64,000 nt of DNA. Source: WHSW01 sp963722175. GTDB taxonomy: Bacteria; Actinomycetota; Thermoleophilia; Solirubrobacterales; 70-9. Below the pieces are notes generated by a model, which saw only the letters and a program-made list of their open reading frames with translations, was not told where the DNA came from and ran no database searches. The stretch covers positions 1,302,001 to 1,366,000 of the forward strand of contig CAVRKA010000004.1 in assembly GCA_963722175.1 (NCBI GenBank), read 5' to 3'. Position numbers and translations under genes: made by a program. Shown here in pieces: positions 17,010 through 25,294 of this stretch (position 1 is the stretch's first letter; every line of letters starts with the position of its first letter).

Positions 17010-17527
17010 GCCGGCTTGAGCGTGTCGAAGGCGCCCGCCCCGTCGGCGTCGCCGCCGGGGCCTCGCACGACGAGCGCCGCCGCGATCCGCTGGACGCCCC
17101 CGGTGACCGAGGCGGCGACCGCGGTCACATCCCCGGCGATCCTCAGCGCGAGGCCGTCGTCCGCCTCATGGAGCTCGAGGCCCACGCGCCGCGGCAGGTC
17201 GTCGGGCCCGTATTCCGTCGAGAGCAGGGTCCACTCGAGCTGCGAGAACGCTTCCCCGTCGCCGATCGCCCCGGCGACCAGCTCGTCGCCGTGGTCGCCG
17301 CCGGCGGGACGCAGCGCGGCGACCGCGAGCAGGCGGCCATCGCCGAGCCGGGCCGAGAGCACGCGCACCGCATCGACCTCGTCCCAGTCGAGCTCCCCGC
17401 CGAGGCTCCAGAGGGGCTCCGGCGCCGGCGTCGACCCGTCGACCGACTCGAAGGCGCCGGGCGGCCACTCGAACCGCAGGGTCTCGCCGGTGGGGGCCTC
17501 GAATTCGAGTCCGAGCGCCTCAGCCAT
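17006..17527 (-). CDS. Hypothetical protein (173 aa)
   Basis: An acidic protein beginning MAEALGLEFEAPTGETLRFE, mostly predicted beta strand in two halves, without signal peptide, membrane segment or cysteines. I do not recognise the family. It overlaps FxsA at its start (8 nt) and the HAD gene at its end (4 nt), so the three form one operon. Confidence 0.65.
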   Translation of the reverse strand: MAEALGLEFEAPTGETLRFEWPPGAFESVDGSTPAPEPLWSLGGELDWDEVDAVRVLSARLGDGRLLAVAALRPAGGDHGDELVAGAIGDGEAFSQLEWTLLSTEYGPDDLPRRVGLELHEADDGLALRIAGDVTAVAASVTGGVQRIAAALVVRGPGGDADGAGAFDTLKPA

Positions 17528-18038
17528 CGCGCTCCCCGGGGCCGATCTCGGCCGCCGGCTCGTTGACCTCGCGCGCGGTCCCCTCGTAGTCGTATCCGGG
17601 GCGCGACGGTCCTCGGCCGGGGCCGGGGCCGGGCCGGCCCGCTCGCGGCGGCGGCCCCGGGACCGCCCAGGCGAAGGCGATCCGGCGCCGCGCCAGCCGG
17701 GCGACGACAGCCCGGAAGACGGCGCGCGTCGGCGGGATCAGGAGCGCGAAGCCGATCACGTCGGTGATGAACCCCGGGGCGAGCAGGAACGACCCCCCGA
17801 GGATGATCATGGCCCCGTCGAACGTCTCCCGCGCCGGGACTCTGCCCTGGGTGAGCGCCAGGTTGAAGCGCTCCCAGGCAACGCGGCCCTGCGAGCGCGC
17901 CAGCGCGGCGCCGGCGAACCCGTCGAGGATCAGGAGCAGCAGCGTCGGCGCCCAGCCGATCGCACCGCCGACCTGGATGATCACGTAGATCTCCGCGATC
18001 GGCAGGACGATGAAGAGGAGAAAGAGGATCAGGCCCAT
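17520..18038 (-). CDS. fxsA: FxsA family membrane protein
   Basis: The 172-aa protein begins with a hydrophobic helix and PIAEIYVIIQVGGAIG, then GGSFLLAPGFITDVIG, the two signature segments of FxsA, which suppresses F-exclusion of phage T7 in E. coli. Three to four membrane helices are followed by a Gly/Pro-rich tail of about 45 residues. Its physiological role in bacteria is not settled. TAGCCT lies 9 nt upstream of the ATG. It is first in a three-gene overlapping operon. Confidence 0.85.
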   Translation of the reverse strand: MGLILFLLFIVLPIAEIYVIIQVGGAIGWAPTLLLLILDGFAGAALARSQGRVAWERFNLALTQGRVPARETFDGAMIILGGSFLLAPGFITDVIGFALLIPPTRAVFRAVVARLARRRIAFAWAVPGPPPRAGRPGPGPGRGPSRPGYDYEGTAREVNEPAAEIGPGERDG

Positions 18039-18068
18039 CGGGATGACAGGCTACGAAACCATCTGCTC

Positions 18069-18074
18069 TACCCT
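18069..18074 (+). promoter_or_regulatory. -10 box of leaderless sufT-like gene
   Basis: TACCCT ends 6 nt before the ATG at 18081; no ribosome-binding site is present. Confidence 0.45.
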
Positions 18075-18080
18075 CTTCAC

Positions 18081-18377
18081 ATGGCCACCGAAGAAGATGT
18101 ATACGAGGCGCTCGAAGAGGTGATCGACCCGGAGCTCGGGCTCGACTTCGTCTCGCTCGGGCTCGTCTACGACGTCGATGTGGAGGGCCCTGAGGTCTTC
18201 GTCACCTTCACCCTGACCACGCCCGCCTGCCCGATCGGCCCCCAGGTCTCCGAGCAGATGCGCGAGTTCGTCGGCGAGCTCGACGGGGTCGAGAAGGTGC
18301 ATCCGAAGATGATCTTCGACCCGCCATGGTCCCCGGAGATGATGTCCGAGGACGCCAAGTTCGCGCTCGGGTACTGA
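18081..18377 (+). CDS. SufT-like metal-sulfur cluster assembly factor (DUF59/MIP18)
   Basis: The 98-aa protein has the DUF59 fold signature VIDPELGLDFVSLGLVYDV and TTPACPIGPQ with the conserved cysteine. Such proteins help mature Fe-S proteins. The ATG stands 6 nt after TACCCT, a leaderless promoter, and the gene is divergent from fxsA with 42 bp between. sufB, sufD and sufU lie about 37-43 kb away, so the Fe-S genes here are scattered. Confidence 0.88.
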   Translation: MATEEDVYEALEEVIDPELGLDFVSLGLVYDVDVEGPEVFVTFTLTTPACPIGPQVSEQMREFVGELDGVEKVHPKMIFDPPWSPEMMSEDAKFALGY

Positions 18378-18427
18378 CCCGCTTTCCTAAGCCGTTCCTG
18401 GCCGATCTGAGAAGCCCGAAATTCCCG

Positions 18428-18449
18428 GATTGCAAACCGATTGCAAACC
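18428..18449. repeat. Tandem 11-bp repeat
   Basis: GATTGCAAACC occurs twice in direct succession. It sits in a stretch that is less GC-rich than its surroundings, downstream of the sufT-like gene. Confidence 0.5.
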
Positions 18450-18463
18450 GCGCGGCTCTGGGC

Positions 18464-18757
18464 TTAGGCCTCCAGCGCCTCGTCTCGGATCTTTCCGGCT
18501 TGCGTGGTGCACTCGACATCGGGATAAAAGCGGCGCAGGTGACCCTCAAATGAGCGACTGCGGCGCTTGAAGCCCAAGACTGAGCGACGGAGCTTCCGCC
18601 CTCTACCCGCCTCGAACCTCCAAGTGAGCGTGTTCCCTCGGCGGTCGAAGCAGCCGACGACCCCGATTCCCTCCCCGGTCCTGGATGAGCTTGGGATGCT
18701 CGTAAGGACGTAACGGCTTTCACCGTTGCCCAAGAAACCTGGGCCGACGTGATCCAC
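18464..18757 (-). CDS. Doubtful small ORF (97 aa)
   Basis: A GTG-started frame with GRGRKLRRSVLGFKRRS and a C-terminal FYPDVECTTQAGKIRDEALE. It has no recognisable domain or ribosome-binding site. The reading frame stays open upstream into the end of the next gene without a better start, and base composition differs from neighbours, so it may be a remnant rather than a gene. Confidence 0.25.
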   Translation of the reverse strand: MDHVGPGFLGNGESRYVLTSIPSSSRTGEGIGVVGCFDRRGNTLTWRFEAGRGRKLRRSVLGFKRRSRSFEGHLRRFYPDVECTTQAGKIRDEALEA

Positions 18758-18797
18758 GAAGTATTCCGAGCCCGCCCGGCCGCGATGTCGTGCGTCG

Positions 18798-19559
18798 TCA
18801 GCCGCCGACGAACGCCGCCGCCAGGTAGGTGCGGTTCCCGGGATTGATGCTGAGCCCGCCGCCGGAGTTCTGCAGTGCCTCCATGGTGACGGTGTCGCCG
18901 GGCTCGAGCCGGACGATCGTCGACACGTTCGACAGGTTGCCGGCGGTGGCGCCTGCCGGGGCCAGGCTGCTGGCGACCGTCGTGGTGTTGACCTTGAGCG
19001 ACGCCATTCGAATGCCGTTGGGGTTGGAGGCCCACTCGATCCCGCCGCTGAGCATGTAGGTGCCGGCGCGCTGGGCAGTGAGCAGGCTGTTGCTCGTGGC
19101 GAGTGTCACGAGCCCGCCGGTGTCGAAGTCCTCGACCGAGAACACCACCACCGCGTTCTGGCTGCCGGTGGTCCCCTGGCTGTGGGTGCTCTTGTGCATG
19201 CGGGCGGCGGGCAGCGCGCCGAGCTTGTCGGCGGTGACCGCGTTGTCCGAGAGGTCGCCGGTGGTCACCGAAAAGGGTGCGATCTCGCTGCTGCCGACCG
19301 AGTCGGCCGCGAGGTCGGGTGCGGTCAGCCCGCCACCCGACGTTGTGTCGTTGCGGACGTCGCCCGACACGACGGCGTTCGCCCTGAGGTCTCCCGAAGT
19401 CACCTGCGCGTTCTTGATGTCCTGGGAGAGGATCGATTCGTCGATGATGTCGTCGCTGCCGATCGTGTTCGCGGCGTAGGCGGTGCCACCGAGGGCGATG
19501 AAGATCGCGATCAGGCCGAGGACGTTCTGGCGCAGGTAGCTGCGGGCGCGAGTGGACAT
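18798..19559 (-). CDS. Secreted repeat protein with C1q/TNF-like C-terminal head
   Basis: The 253-aa product has a membrane anchor or signal (LIAIFIALGGTAYAANT), about eight xDIxxxxVxS decapeptide repeats and, from about residue 125, a beta-rich domain with GTYMLSGGIEWASNPNG and a final TYLAAAFVGG. That domain resembles C1q/TNF jelly-roll heads such as those on spore-surface proteins. GGAGATCC gives a good ribosome-binding site before the ATG. The stalk-plus-head design suggests surface display and perhaps trimerisation; no binding partner can be inferred. Confidence 0.72.
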   Translation of the reverse strand: MSTRARSYLRQNVLGLIAIFIALGGTAYAANTIGSDDIIDESILSQDIKNAQVTSGDLRANAVVSGDVRNDTTSGGGLTAPDLAADSVGSSEIAPFSVTTGDLSDNAVTADKLGALPAARMHKSTHSQGTTGSQNAVVVFSVEDFDTGGLVTLATSNSLLTAQRAGTYMLSGGIEWASNPNGIRMASLKVNTTTVASSLAPAGATAGNLSNVSTIVRLEPGDTVTMEALQNSGGGLSINPGNRTYLAAAFVGG

Positions 19560-19796
19560 GGATCTCCTCCGTGCGTGGTTGCTTATCCACAGGCTCCCCC
19601 GTCTCGCGCCCGGCGGGTATAGGTGAAAGCACCTGACTTGCCGGTAGGTATGGGCCGAGCCCGCGCGGCCGCGGACCGCTTTCTCCTGCCCATACGGAGC
19701 AACCGCAGCGTTATCCGCCGGCGGAGCTGCCGCTGGGTTTCGCCCCTCGGCCGCTACAACCCCGGGGACGCGATCGGCGCCCCGGCGCTCGCGAAG

Positions 19797-19919
19797 CTAG
19801 GTGCAGTCGATGGGCCGCAACTTGTTCTCGTGCAGCTCGAAGCAATTCCACGTATCGGTCACCCCGTCATCAGGTCGAGACCGATTCTCGCCACGGTGGC
19901 CGCGCAGTCTGTTGCGCAT
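19797..19919 (-). pseudogene. Truncated remnant of a repeat-stalk gene (40 codons)
   Basis: The 5' part (GGAGGGAGACCCC before ATG, then MRNRLR) matches the leader of the neighbouring repeat-stalk genes. The signal peptide and repeats are missing, and the frame jumps to a short cysteine-containing tail ending RPIDCT. An internal deletion is the simplest explanation. A functional 40-aa peptide cannot be excluded because the ribosome-binding site is intact. Confidence 0.45.
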
Positions 19920-20027
19920 GGGGTCTCCCTCCGTGGATGGTCGGCCCATCCTCTCGGTTTGCGAGCGGCGATGCAAGGGGCGAGGCCCGCCCATGGCGGA
20001 CCTCGTTTCACTGGCCGATCGGAGCAA

Positions 20028-20060
20028 CGAGAAACGGCACCCGTAGGTGCCGTTTTCTCG
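20028..20060. terminator. Hairpin terminator
   Basis: CGAGAAACGGCACC pairs with GGTGCCGTTTTCTCG across a 4-nt loop. The T-run lies within the right arm. It separates the remnant at 19797 from the pseudogene at 20195 and would stop minus-strand transcripts. Confidence 0.55.
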
Positions 20061-20168
20061 GGTGGACCGCTCCCTTGACAGAGGGGGAGCGGGCAATGGG
20101 CTCTTCTCGTAGCTCATCGGCTGCCTAGGCAGACCCTTGAGTGCCTATGCACGAAACGGCAATACGGC

Positions 20169-20186
20169 ACGTTGGCGTAGGTCAGG
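20169..20186 (-). pseudogene. Fragment of a TYANV-type signal region
   Basis: Read on the minus strand, these 18 bases encode LTYANV, the signature of the secreted repeat proteins at 21.4 and 22.3 kb, but no start or downstream signal peptide is attached. It is a short leftover next to another decayed copy, pointing to recombination in a tandem array. Confidence 0.4.
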
Positions 20187-20194
20187 TCCTCCAC

Positions 20195-20767
20195 CTAGTA
20201 CGCGTCGGTCACGAGCAGGTTGAAGTGGGTGTTCCCATCGTCAATGGCGGCGTTCGTCGGGTTGCAGACGGTGATGACGGCGGCCTCGTCCGTTCCGTCG
20301 TACTTGGCGGTGTAGTTCAGGTCCGGGTTGGAGGTACCCCACCTCGCCGTCAATAGGAGGTGGTCGCCCAGGGCGCCGGCACCGATGATCCGCCGATCCC
20401 TGCAGCTGTTCGCAGGGACGTTGCCGATCACGGCCTCCAAGTTGACGAACGTCCCCTGAGCGATGTCCTCGTCGTTGAGCTGGCCGTTGGCGATGTCGGC
20501 GCTGCCCAGGGTCTCGTTGGCGATGTCGGCGCACGGTCAGCGAGTAGATGTCATCGGTGGTCAGCCCGCCTCCGGACAGGGTGTCATCGCGGACGTCGAC
20601 CCGGGAGACCGCGTTGGTGCCGATGTCGGCGCTCTTCACCTCGCCGTTGACGATGTCCGCGCTGAAGACCGTGTTGTCGGCATAGGCGCCTCCCGTGCCG
20701 AGCGCGATCACCAGGGCGAGGAACGAGCAGACGTTGGCGAACGTCAGCTTGGAACGAAGTCCCGCAT
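20195..20767 (-). pseudogene. Frameshifted secreted repeat-stalk protein
   Basis: The leader and GGAGGGAG ribosome-binding site match the sister genes, but the ATG at 20767 opens a 7-codon frame. The signal peptide (KLTFANVCSFLALVIALGTG) and the first repeats (ADIVNGEVKS, ADIGTNAVSR) are in another frame with no good start. A second shift near 20530 (GTGCGCC where GTGGCC-type spacing is expected) moves the frame to ADIANETLGSADIANGQL and a C-terminal domain ending FNLLVTDAY. Two independent lesions favour a real pseudogene over sequencing error. Confidence 0.65.
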
Positions 20768-20850
20768 GGGGTCTCCCTCCGTGGATGGTCGGCCCACTCT
20801 CTCGCGCCCGGGGCCCCCGGCACAAGGACTTGCGTCACAGAGCGGCCGAG

Positions 20851-21429
20851 TCAGTTGGTCGGGGTCGTCACGCAGGCGGTCTCGTCGGTCGCGGAGGGGG
20901 GCTCGGTCGCCAGATCCCCATTGTCGTTCACGAGCACGGCCTCCTGATTGGCCTCCCCGATCAGCTCGTCGGTCCAGAAGTTCTCCGTCGTACCCACATC
21001 GGGGAGGTCATGGGTCAGCGCGAGCTCCATCGCCTCGGCGACCGACGGCAGGCGCAGGTCGAGATTCGCGCAGTATTCGAGCGCCTCGTTCCAGTTGCGG
21101 TCGACGTTCTCCGACCTGAAGCAGAGCTGGCCGATCCGGACGGTCGCGACGCAGGTATCGACCCCGCCCTGGTCGGCGATGTCGGCGCCGGTCAGCGAAT
21201 CCGCTCCCACCTCGGACGATCGCACCGAGCCGGCCTTGAGGTCGACGTGCCCGAGCCCGCCGCCCGCCAAGGTGTCGTCCCGGACGTCGGCGCCGTAGAC
21301 CTCGTTGTTGACGATGTCCGTGCTGATGATCGTGTTCGCGGCGTAGGCGGCGCCACCGCCGATCACCAGCACGACGGCAAGTGTCGACATCACGTTGGCG
21401 TAGGTCAGGTGAGTGCGAAGGCGGCTCAT
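20851..21429 (-). CDS. Secreted repeat protein with lectin/DUF1566-like C-terminal domain
   Basis: The 192-aa product starts MSRLRTHLTYANVMSTLAVV, a signal/anchor ending GGGAAYAANT. A short stalk of about six DIxxxxVxx repeats follows, then from about residue 95 a domain with paired cysteines and the pattern WNEALEYCANLDLRLPSVAE plus FWTDEL. The RLPxxxE...WT arrangement is that of DUF1566/C-type-lectin-like folds. It is the intact sister of the decayed copies downstream and 35% or more alike by eye to 21753-22355. A ribosome-binding site GGAGGGAG is present. Confidence 0.72.
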   Translation of the reverse strand: MSRLRTHLTYANVMSTLAVVLVIGGGAAYAANTIISTDIVNNEVYGADVRDDTLAGGGLGHVDLKAGSVRSSEVGADSLTGADIADQGGVDTCVATVRIGQLCFRSENVDRNWNEALEYCANLDLRLPSVAEAMELALTHDLPDVGTTENFWTDELIGEANQEAVLVNDNGDLATEPPSATDETACVTTPTN

Positions 21430-21568
21430 GGAATCTCCCTCCTTGGACGGTCAGCCCACTCTGCCGCCTGGCCCGCGGAGACGCAAGGGCTTGCATGCGA
21501 AAAGGGAAAAGGGCCGCAAAACGCGCAAACACGGACACCCACGCGGCCGCATAGTCGGTAGGACCCCC

Positions 21569-21589
21569 GTTGGGCAGGAAAGGCCCAAC
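21569..21589 (+). promoter_or_regulatory. Hairpin in the leader of a small peptide gene
   Basis: GTTGGGC and GCCCAAC pair across a 7-nt loop, ending 4 nt before AAGGGG, the ribosome-binding site of the 29-aa gene at 21605. It could affect translation or stability. Confidence 0.4.
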
Positions 21590-21604
21590 CAGAAGGGGTT
21601 TTCG

Positions 21605-21694
21605 ATGAACGCACTCGAAGGTGTCGCGGTGGCCGTGCTACTCAGTCTCGCCGGGTGGGCCTTGGTGATCCTCGCGGTGGTCGCCTTGCTCTGA
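21605..21694 (+). CDS. Single-span membrane peptide (29 aa)
   Basis: The peptide begins MNALEGVAVAVLLSLAGWAL and is almost entirely one hydrophobic helix. AAGGGG lies 7 nt before the ATG and a hairpin precedes it. It sits between two minus-strand repeat-stalk genes on the opposite strand. Several such peptides occur in the window (37589, 47898, 54192). No function is known. Confidence 0.45.
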   Translation: MNALEGVAVAVLLSLAGWALVILAVVALL

Positions 21695-21752
21695 GCTCGG
21701 TTCTGAGCAAGCGCGAGCCGGATGCCGTCTCCCTCCGTGGCCGCTCAGGTCG

Positions 21753-22355
21753 TCAGTTGGTCGGGGTCGTCACACAGACGGTCTTATGAGTGTCGGTTTG
21801 CTCGGCGGGGGTGTAGGTACCAGTGTCGTCGACGGCCTCGGCCCGGTACGAGCCGATGTAAAGCTCTTCGTCCGTCCAGAATCGCTGAGTCGCGGCCACC
21901 TGGGGCACGTCAAAGCCCTTCGCCAGCACGACCGCCTCTGCGACCGTCGGCAAGCGCAGACCAAGGTTGGTGCAGTACTCCAGCGCAGTCGGCCAAGTCC
22001 GAATGCTGCCATCGGTCCCCGCGCAGATTTGGCCGAAGCGAAGTGTTGCCGGTGTCGGGCAGGTATCGACCCCGCTGTTGTCCTTGATGTCCTGACCGGT
22101 CAGGAGCTCGTCTCCGACGTCGGCGCTGCGGACATCACCGTTGGCGATCTTGCTCGTCAGAACCGAGCCGCTCGCGAGGTCCGGGTTCTTCACCTCGCCG
22201 TTCTTGACGTCCTGGCTCAGCAGCGTCTCGTCGATGACATCCGAGCTGCCGATCGTGTCCGCGGCGTAGGCGGCTCCTCCGCCGACCACCAGCACGAGGG
22301 CGAGCGTCGACACCACGTTGGCATAGGTCAGCTGGGGGAGAAATCTCCGACGCAT
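21753..22355 (-). CDS. Secreted repeat protein with lectin/DUF1566-like C-terminal domain
   Basis: The roughly 200-aa paralogue of 20851-21429 has LTYANVVSTLALVLVVGGG as signal/anchor. About seven decapeptide repeats (SDVIDETLLS, QDVKNGEVKN, ADVGDELLTG) precede a cysteine-containing domain with ALEYCTNLGLRLPTVAE and FWTDEE, ending CVTTPTN exactly like its sister. The ATG was chosen over an in-frame TTG two codons upstream because AGGAGG is 7 nt away. Same-strand tandem arrangement with the decayed copies indicates gene duplication. Confidence 0.72.
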   Translation of the reverse strand: MRRRFLPQLTYANVVSTLALVLVVGGGAAYAADTIGSSDVIDETLLSQDVKNGEVKNPDLASGSVLTSKIANGDVRSADVGDELLTGQDIKDNSGVDTCPTPATLRFGQICAGTDGSIRTWPTALEYCTNLGLRLPTVAEAVVLAKGFDVPQVAATQRFWTDEELYIGSYRAEAVDDTGTYTPAEQTDTHKTVCVTTPTN

Positions 22356-22545
22356 TGGCAACCTCCTGTTGCGCGGCTGGGGACGGAAACCAAATGCGTC
22401 GGCGAGTCGGTTACGGCTGGTCGGCGAGTCGGGCGGCCGTTAAGGGACCTCTCCAGCCTCCCACACGCCGGGCGAATCGCGAAACGGGTGGCTTTCGCCC
22501 GGATGCCTCGCTGCTGCGGCCGGTTCAGGAAATACTGTCACCCCC

Positions 22546-24191
22546 TTGGCCACCGCTCGCGCCGAGCCCCGCAAGCCGCCCGAGCCGGCGCTCCTGGCTG
22601 TCGCCGGCGCCCTCGCGGTCGCGCTCATTCTCGGCCTGACCGATGGCCTGACCTTCTTCAACGACGAGTGGAGCATCATCCTCGACCGCCAGGACTGGTC
22701 GCTCGACTCCCTCCTCGAACCGCACAACGAACACATCTACCTCGGCCCGGTGCTCGTCTACAAGGTCCTGCTGGCGGCCTTCGGGATGGAGTCGACGCTG
22801 CCGTTCCGCCTCGTCAACTGCGGCCTGCTGGTGCTGGTGGCGTCGCTCGTCTTCGTCTACGTCCGGCGGCGCGTCGGTGGCCGGCCCGCGTTGCTGGCCG
22901 CGTGCGTCCTGCTCTTCCTCGGCGCCGCCTGGGAGGACCTGCTGTGGCCCGCCGGGATCAGCTTCCTCGGCGCCACGGCTGCGGGGATCGGCGCGTTTCT
23001 GGCCCTCGACCGGGAGGGTCGCCCCAATGACCTGCTCGCCTGCGCCCTGCTGGTCGTCTCCGTCTCCTGCTCGAGCCTTGGCCTGGTGTTCGCCGCCGGC
23101 GCGGCGGTCGATGTCGCGACGCGACCGGCGACGCGACTGCGCCGCGCCTACATCCCGCTGATCCCCGTACTCTCTACGTCGCGTGGTATCTGGCCTACGG
23201 TCACGAGGCCGAGAGCGCGGCATCGCTGGACAACCTGCTCGCGGCCCCGCGCTACGTCTGGGAGGCCGCCGGCGGCGCCCTCGCGTCCCTGCTCGGTCTC
23301 GTCTCGGTGGACCCGGAGGCGTTCGGCGCGGTGCACAACGTCGAGTGGGGGCGACCGCTGGCGGTCGCGGCCGCGATCGGCGTCGTCTGGTTCGGCGCCC
23401 GCCACCGGAGCGCGCTGTCGGCTCGCTTCTGGGCGCTCGCCGTCACCGCCGGATCGTTCTGGGTCCTGGCCGCGCTCAACGCGATCCCGGGTCGCGAGCC
23501 CGGAGCGAGCCGCTACCAGCTGATCGGCTCGGCGCTGCTGCTGCTCACGGCGTCCGAGCTCTTTCGCGGCGCCCGCGTCGGCCGCCGGTTGGGATGGGCG
23601 CTGGTGGCGCTGGCCGTCGTCTCGATCGTCGCCAACATCGGCGCGCTTCGCGACGGCGAGCGATTCCTCCGTGCGCAGACCGAGATCGCCCGCGCGGACC
23701 TGGCGGCGCTCGAGCTCCTGCGCGACGACGTGCCCCCGACCTTCGCGCTCAGCCCCGACTTCGCCGGCACTCCGTTCCTGGCCGCCGTCTCGGCCTCGCC
23801 CTACTTCGAAGCGGTCGATCGCTGGGGCTCGCCGGCCGCTTCCGCCGCCGAGCTGCCGGCGAGCCCGGAGTCAGCGCGGTCGAGCGCCGATGTCGTCCTC
23901 GCCGTCGCCCTGGAACTGCAGCTCGCCGCGGATGGGTCCGTCGCGCCGACGGAGGATTGCGAGACCGCGCGGGGCGACGCACCGGTCGCCCTGCCGCCGG
24001 GCGGTGCGGTGATCGAGCCCGACGGCGCCGCGCGGGTCCGCCTGCGCCGATTCGCCCGGGCCGACTACCCGATCGACCTCGGGACGGCCGAAGGGACGAG
24101 CACGCTCGCGATCCCCGTCGATGGGTCCGACGAGCCATGGATCGCTCAGATCACCAGCGCCTCGGGCGCCGTGCGGGTCTGTCCGCTGTGA
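22546..24191 (+). CDS. Polytopic membrane protein, glycosyltransferase-39-like, with one frameshift
   Basis: The first part (TTG start, 7 nt after TACTGT) has FFNDEWSIIL, an acidic pair after TM1 as in GT-C/ArnT-like transferases, and about six membrane helices. Around 23170-23176 the frame breaks in a CTCTCT run: removing two bases gives a smooth continuation VLYVAWYLAYGHEAES into the second half, with more helices and a soluble C-terminal domain ending VRVCPL. Together about 548 codons would be expected. It may transfer a sugar from a polyprenyl carrier to a cell-surface acceptor. Either a sequencing error or a recent lesion explains the shift. Confidence 0.6.
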
Positions 24192-24245
24192 GCCGCGTGC
24201 GACGCGAGCCGAGACAGCTCGGACCCCGCGCCGGCTTTTGAGGAC

Positions 24246-24275
24246 TTGACACGCCGTGGTAGGTTCTTATGGCTA
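24246..24275 (+). promoter_or_regulatory. Candidate promoter of secreted protein gene
   Basis: TTGACA at 24246-24251 is followed after 16-18 bp by TATGGC/TGGCTA. This is the clearest -35 hexamer in the window. The transcript would have an untranslated leader of about 75 nt. Confidence 0.45.
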
Positions 24276-24358
24276 GGTGCACCGGAGGTGCACGAAGGTC
24301 GCGCGGCCTGACGTCGCGGGCCGTTTACACAAATCTCTCTCTCAAGGAGGAGTCAAGT

Positions 24359-25132
24359 ATGAGGAAGTACCTCATGATTGTGGCCGCAGTTGCGGTCTCA
24401 GCGGCGTTGATGAACGTCGGGACGGCGTTCGGTGTTTCACCGAACATCGCCACCGTCGACGGCCATTTCAACCCGGACAACCCCGGGGCGACCTACACCA
24501 AGGGCGGGCTGTTCGTCGAGACGAACCAGATGTACGCGGGTGACCCGAATGCTCCCGATGGGACGAACCCGACCCTGAAGCCCGAACGGACTGACGAAGT
24601 CAGGATCTCGTTCGACAAGAACATGAAGTTCAACGTCGGCCAGGTGCCGACGTGCAGCGACCCGCTCACCGGGTCGGCCCAGGATGGGATGAAGGCCTGC
24701 GGCGACTCGTATATCGGCGGCGGTTACGCGACCCTGTGCGTCGCGAGCGGCGCAGCGGGCACGGCGTGCAACCTCGGCGTCGTCAACGCCGTCGTGAGCG
24801 CCTACAACGGGCCGGTTGTCGGCGGGTTCCCGACGATCAAGCTCCAGGCGCGTGCCGACCACACGATTGCTGGTCCTGTCACCTCGGTGCTGACGGGGAC
24901 GCTGGAGCCGGCGCTTCCGGTGAGCAACCCGTACGACAAGATGCTGCGGGTCGCGATCCCGCCGGCGGGCGGCGGTGCGGCGTCGATCACCCAGTTCGCA
25001 CTCAACGTCAACAACGGTTCATTCGTCCAGGCGAAGTGCACCAACCCGGACAACGACTGGGACTTCCGTGGGTACTTCCACGACGTTTCCCCCGGTTCGC
25101 AGACGGACACGGACCTCCAGCCCTGCACCTAG
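24359..25132 (+). CDS. Secreted hypothetical protein
   Basis: The 257-aa protein has a Sec signal peptide (MRKYLMIVAAVAVSAALMNV, cleavage after AFG). The mature part is beta-rich with scattered cysteines (CSD, KACGD, LCVAS, ACNL, KCTN, QPCT) and a C-terminal CT. AAGGAGG lies 8 nt before the ATG, and the gene has its own -35/-10 promoter and a strong terminator, so it is probably well expressed alone. I recognise no domain. Confidence 0.7.
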   Translation: MRKYLMIVAAVAVSAALMNVGTAFGVSPNIATVDGHFNPDNPGATYTKGGLFVETNQMYAGDPNAPDGTNPTLKPERTDEVRISFDKNMKFNVGQVPTCSDPLTGSAQDGMKACGDSYIGGGYATLCVASGAAGTACNLGVVNAVVSAYNGPVVGGFPTIKLQARADHTIAGPVTSVLTGTLEPALPVSNPYDKMLRVAIPPAGGGAASITQFALNVNNGSFVQAKCTNPDNDWDFRGYFHDVSPGSQTDTDLQPCT

Positions 25133-25175
25133 AGGATCGCTGACTGCCGGGTCGGTTCCCGGCCCGGAGAACGCG

Positions 25176-25205
25176 GAGAGGGGCGGCCCACGGGCCGCCC
25201 CTCTC
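25176..25205 (+). terminator. Rho-independent terminator
   Basis: A perfect 14-bp inverted repeat, GAGAGGGGCGGCCC with GGGCCGCCCCTCTC, is followed by TTT. It ends the transcript of the secreted protein at 24359. Confidence 0.75.
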
Positions 25206-25294
25206 TTTGCCCGCGCTTGACCCGTGCCGACGGCCGGGATAGGGTCGGCGAGCCGGAACCGGCAGAGGAGTCAATGCGTCGTCAAGGAGGAAAA

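Noticed and set aside
18378..18797. Possible integration or tRNA-like site in the less GC-rich stretch after the sufT-like gene
   Set aside because: No cloverleaf, no integrase and no flanking direct repeats beyond the 11-bp tandem were found.
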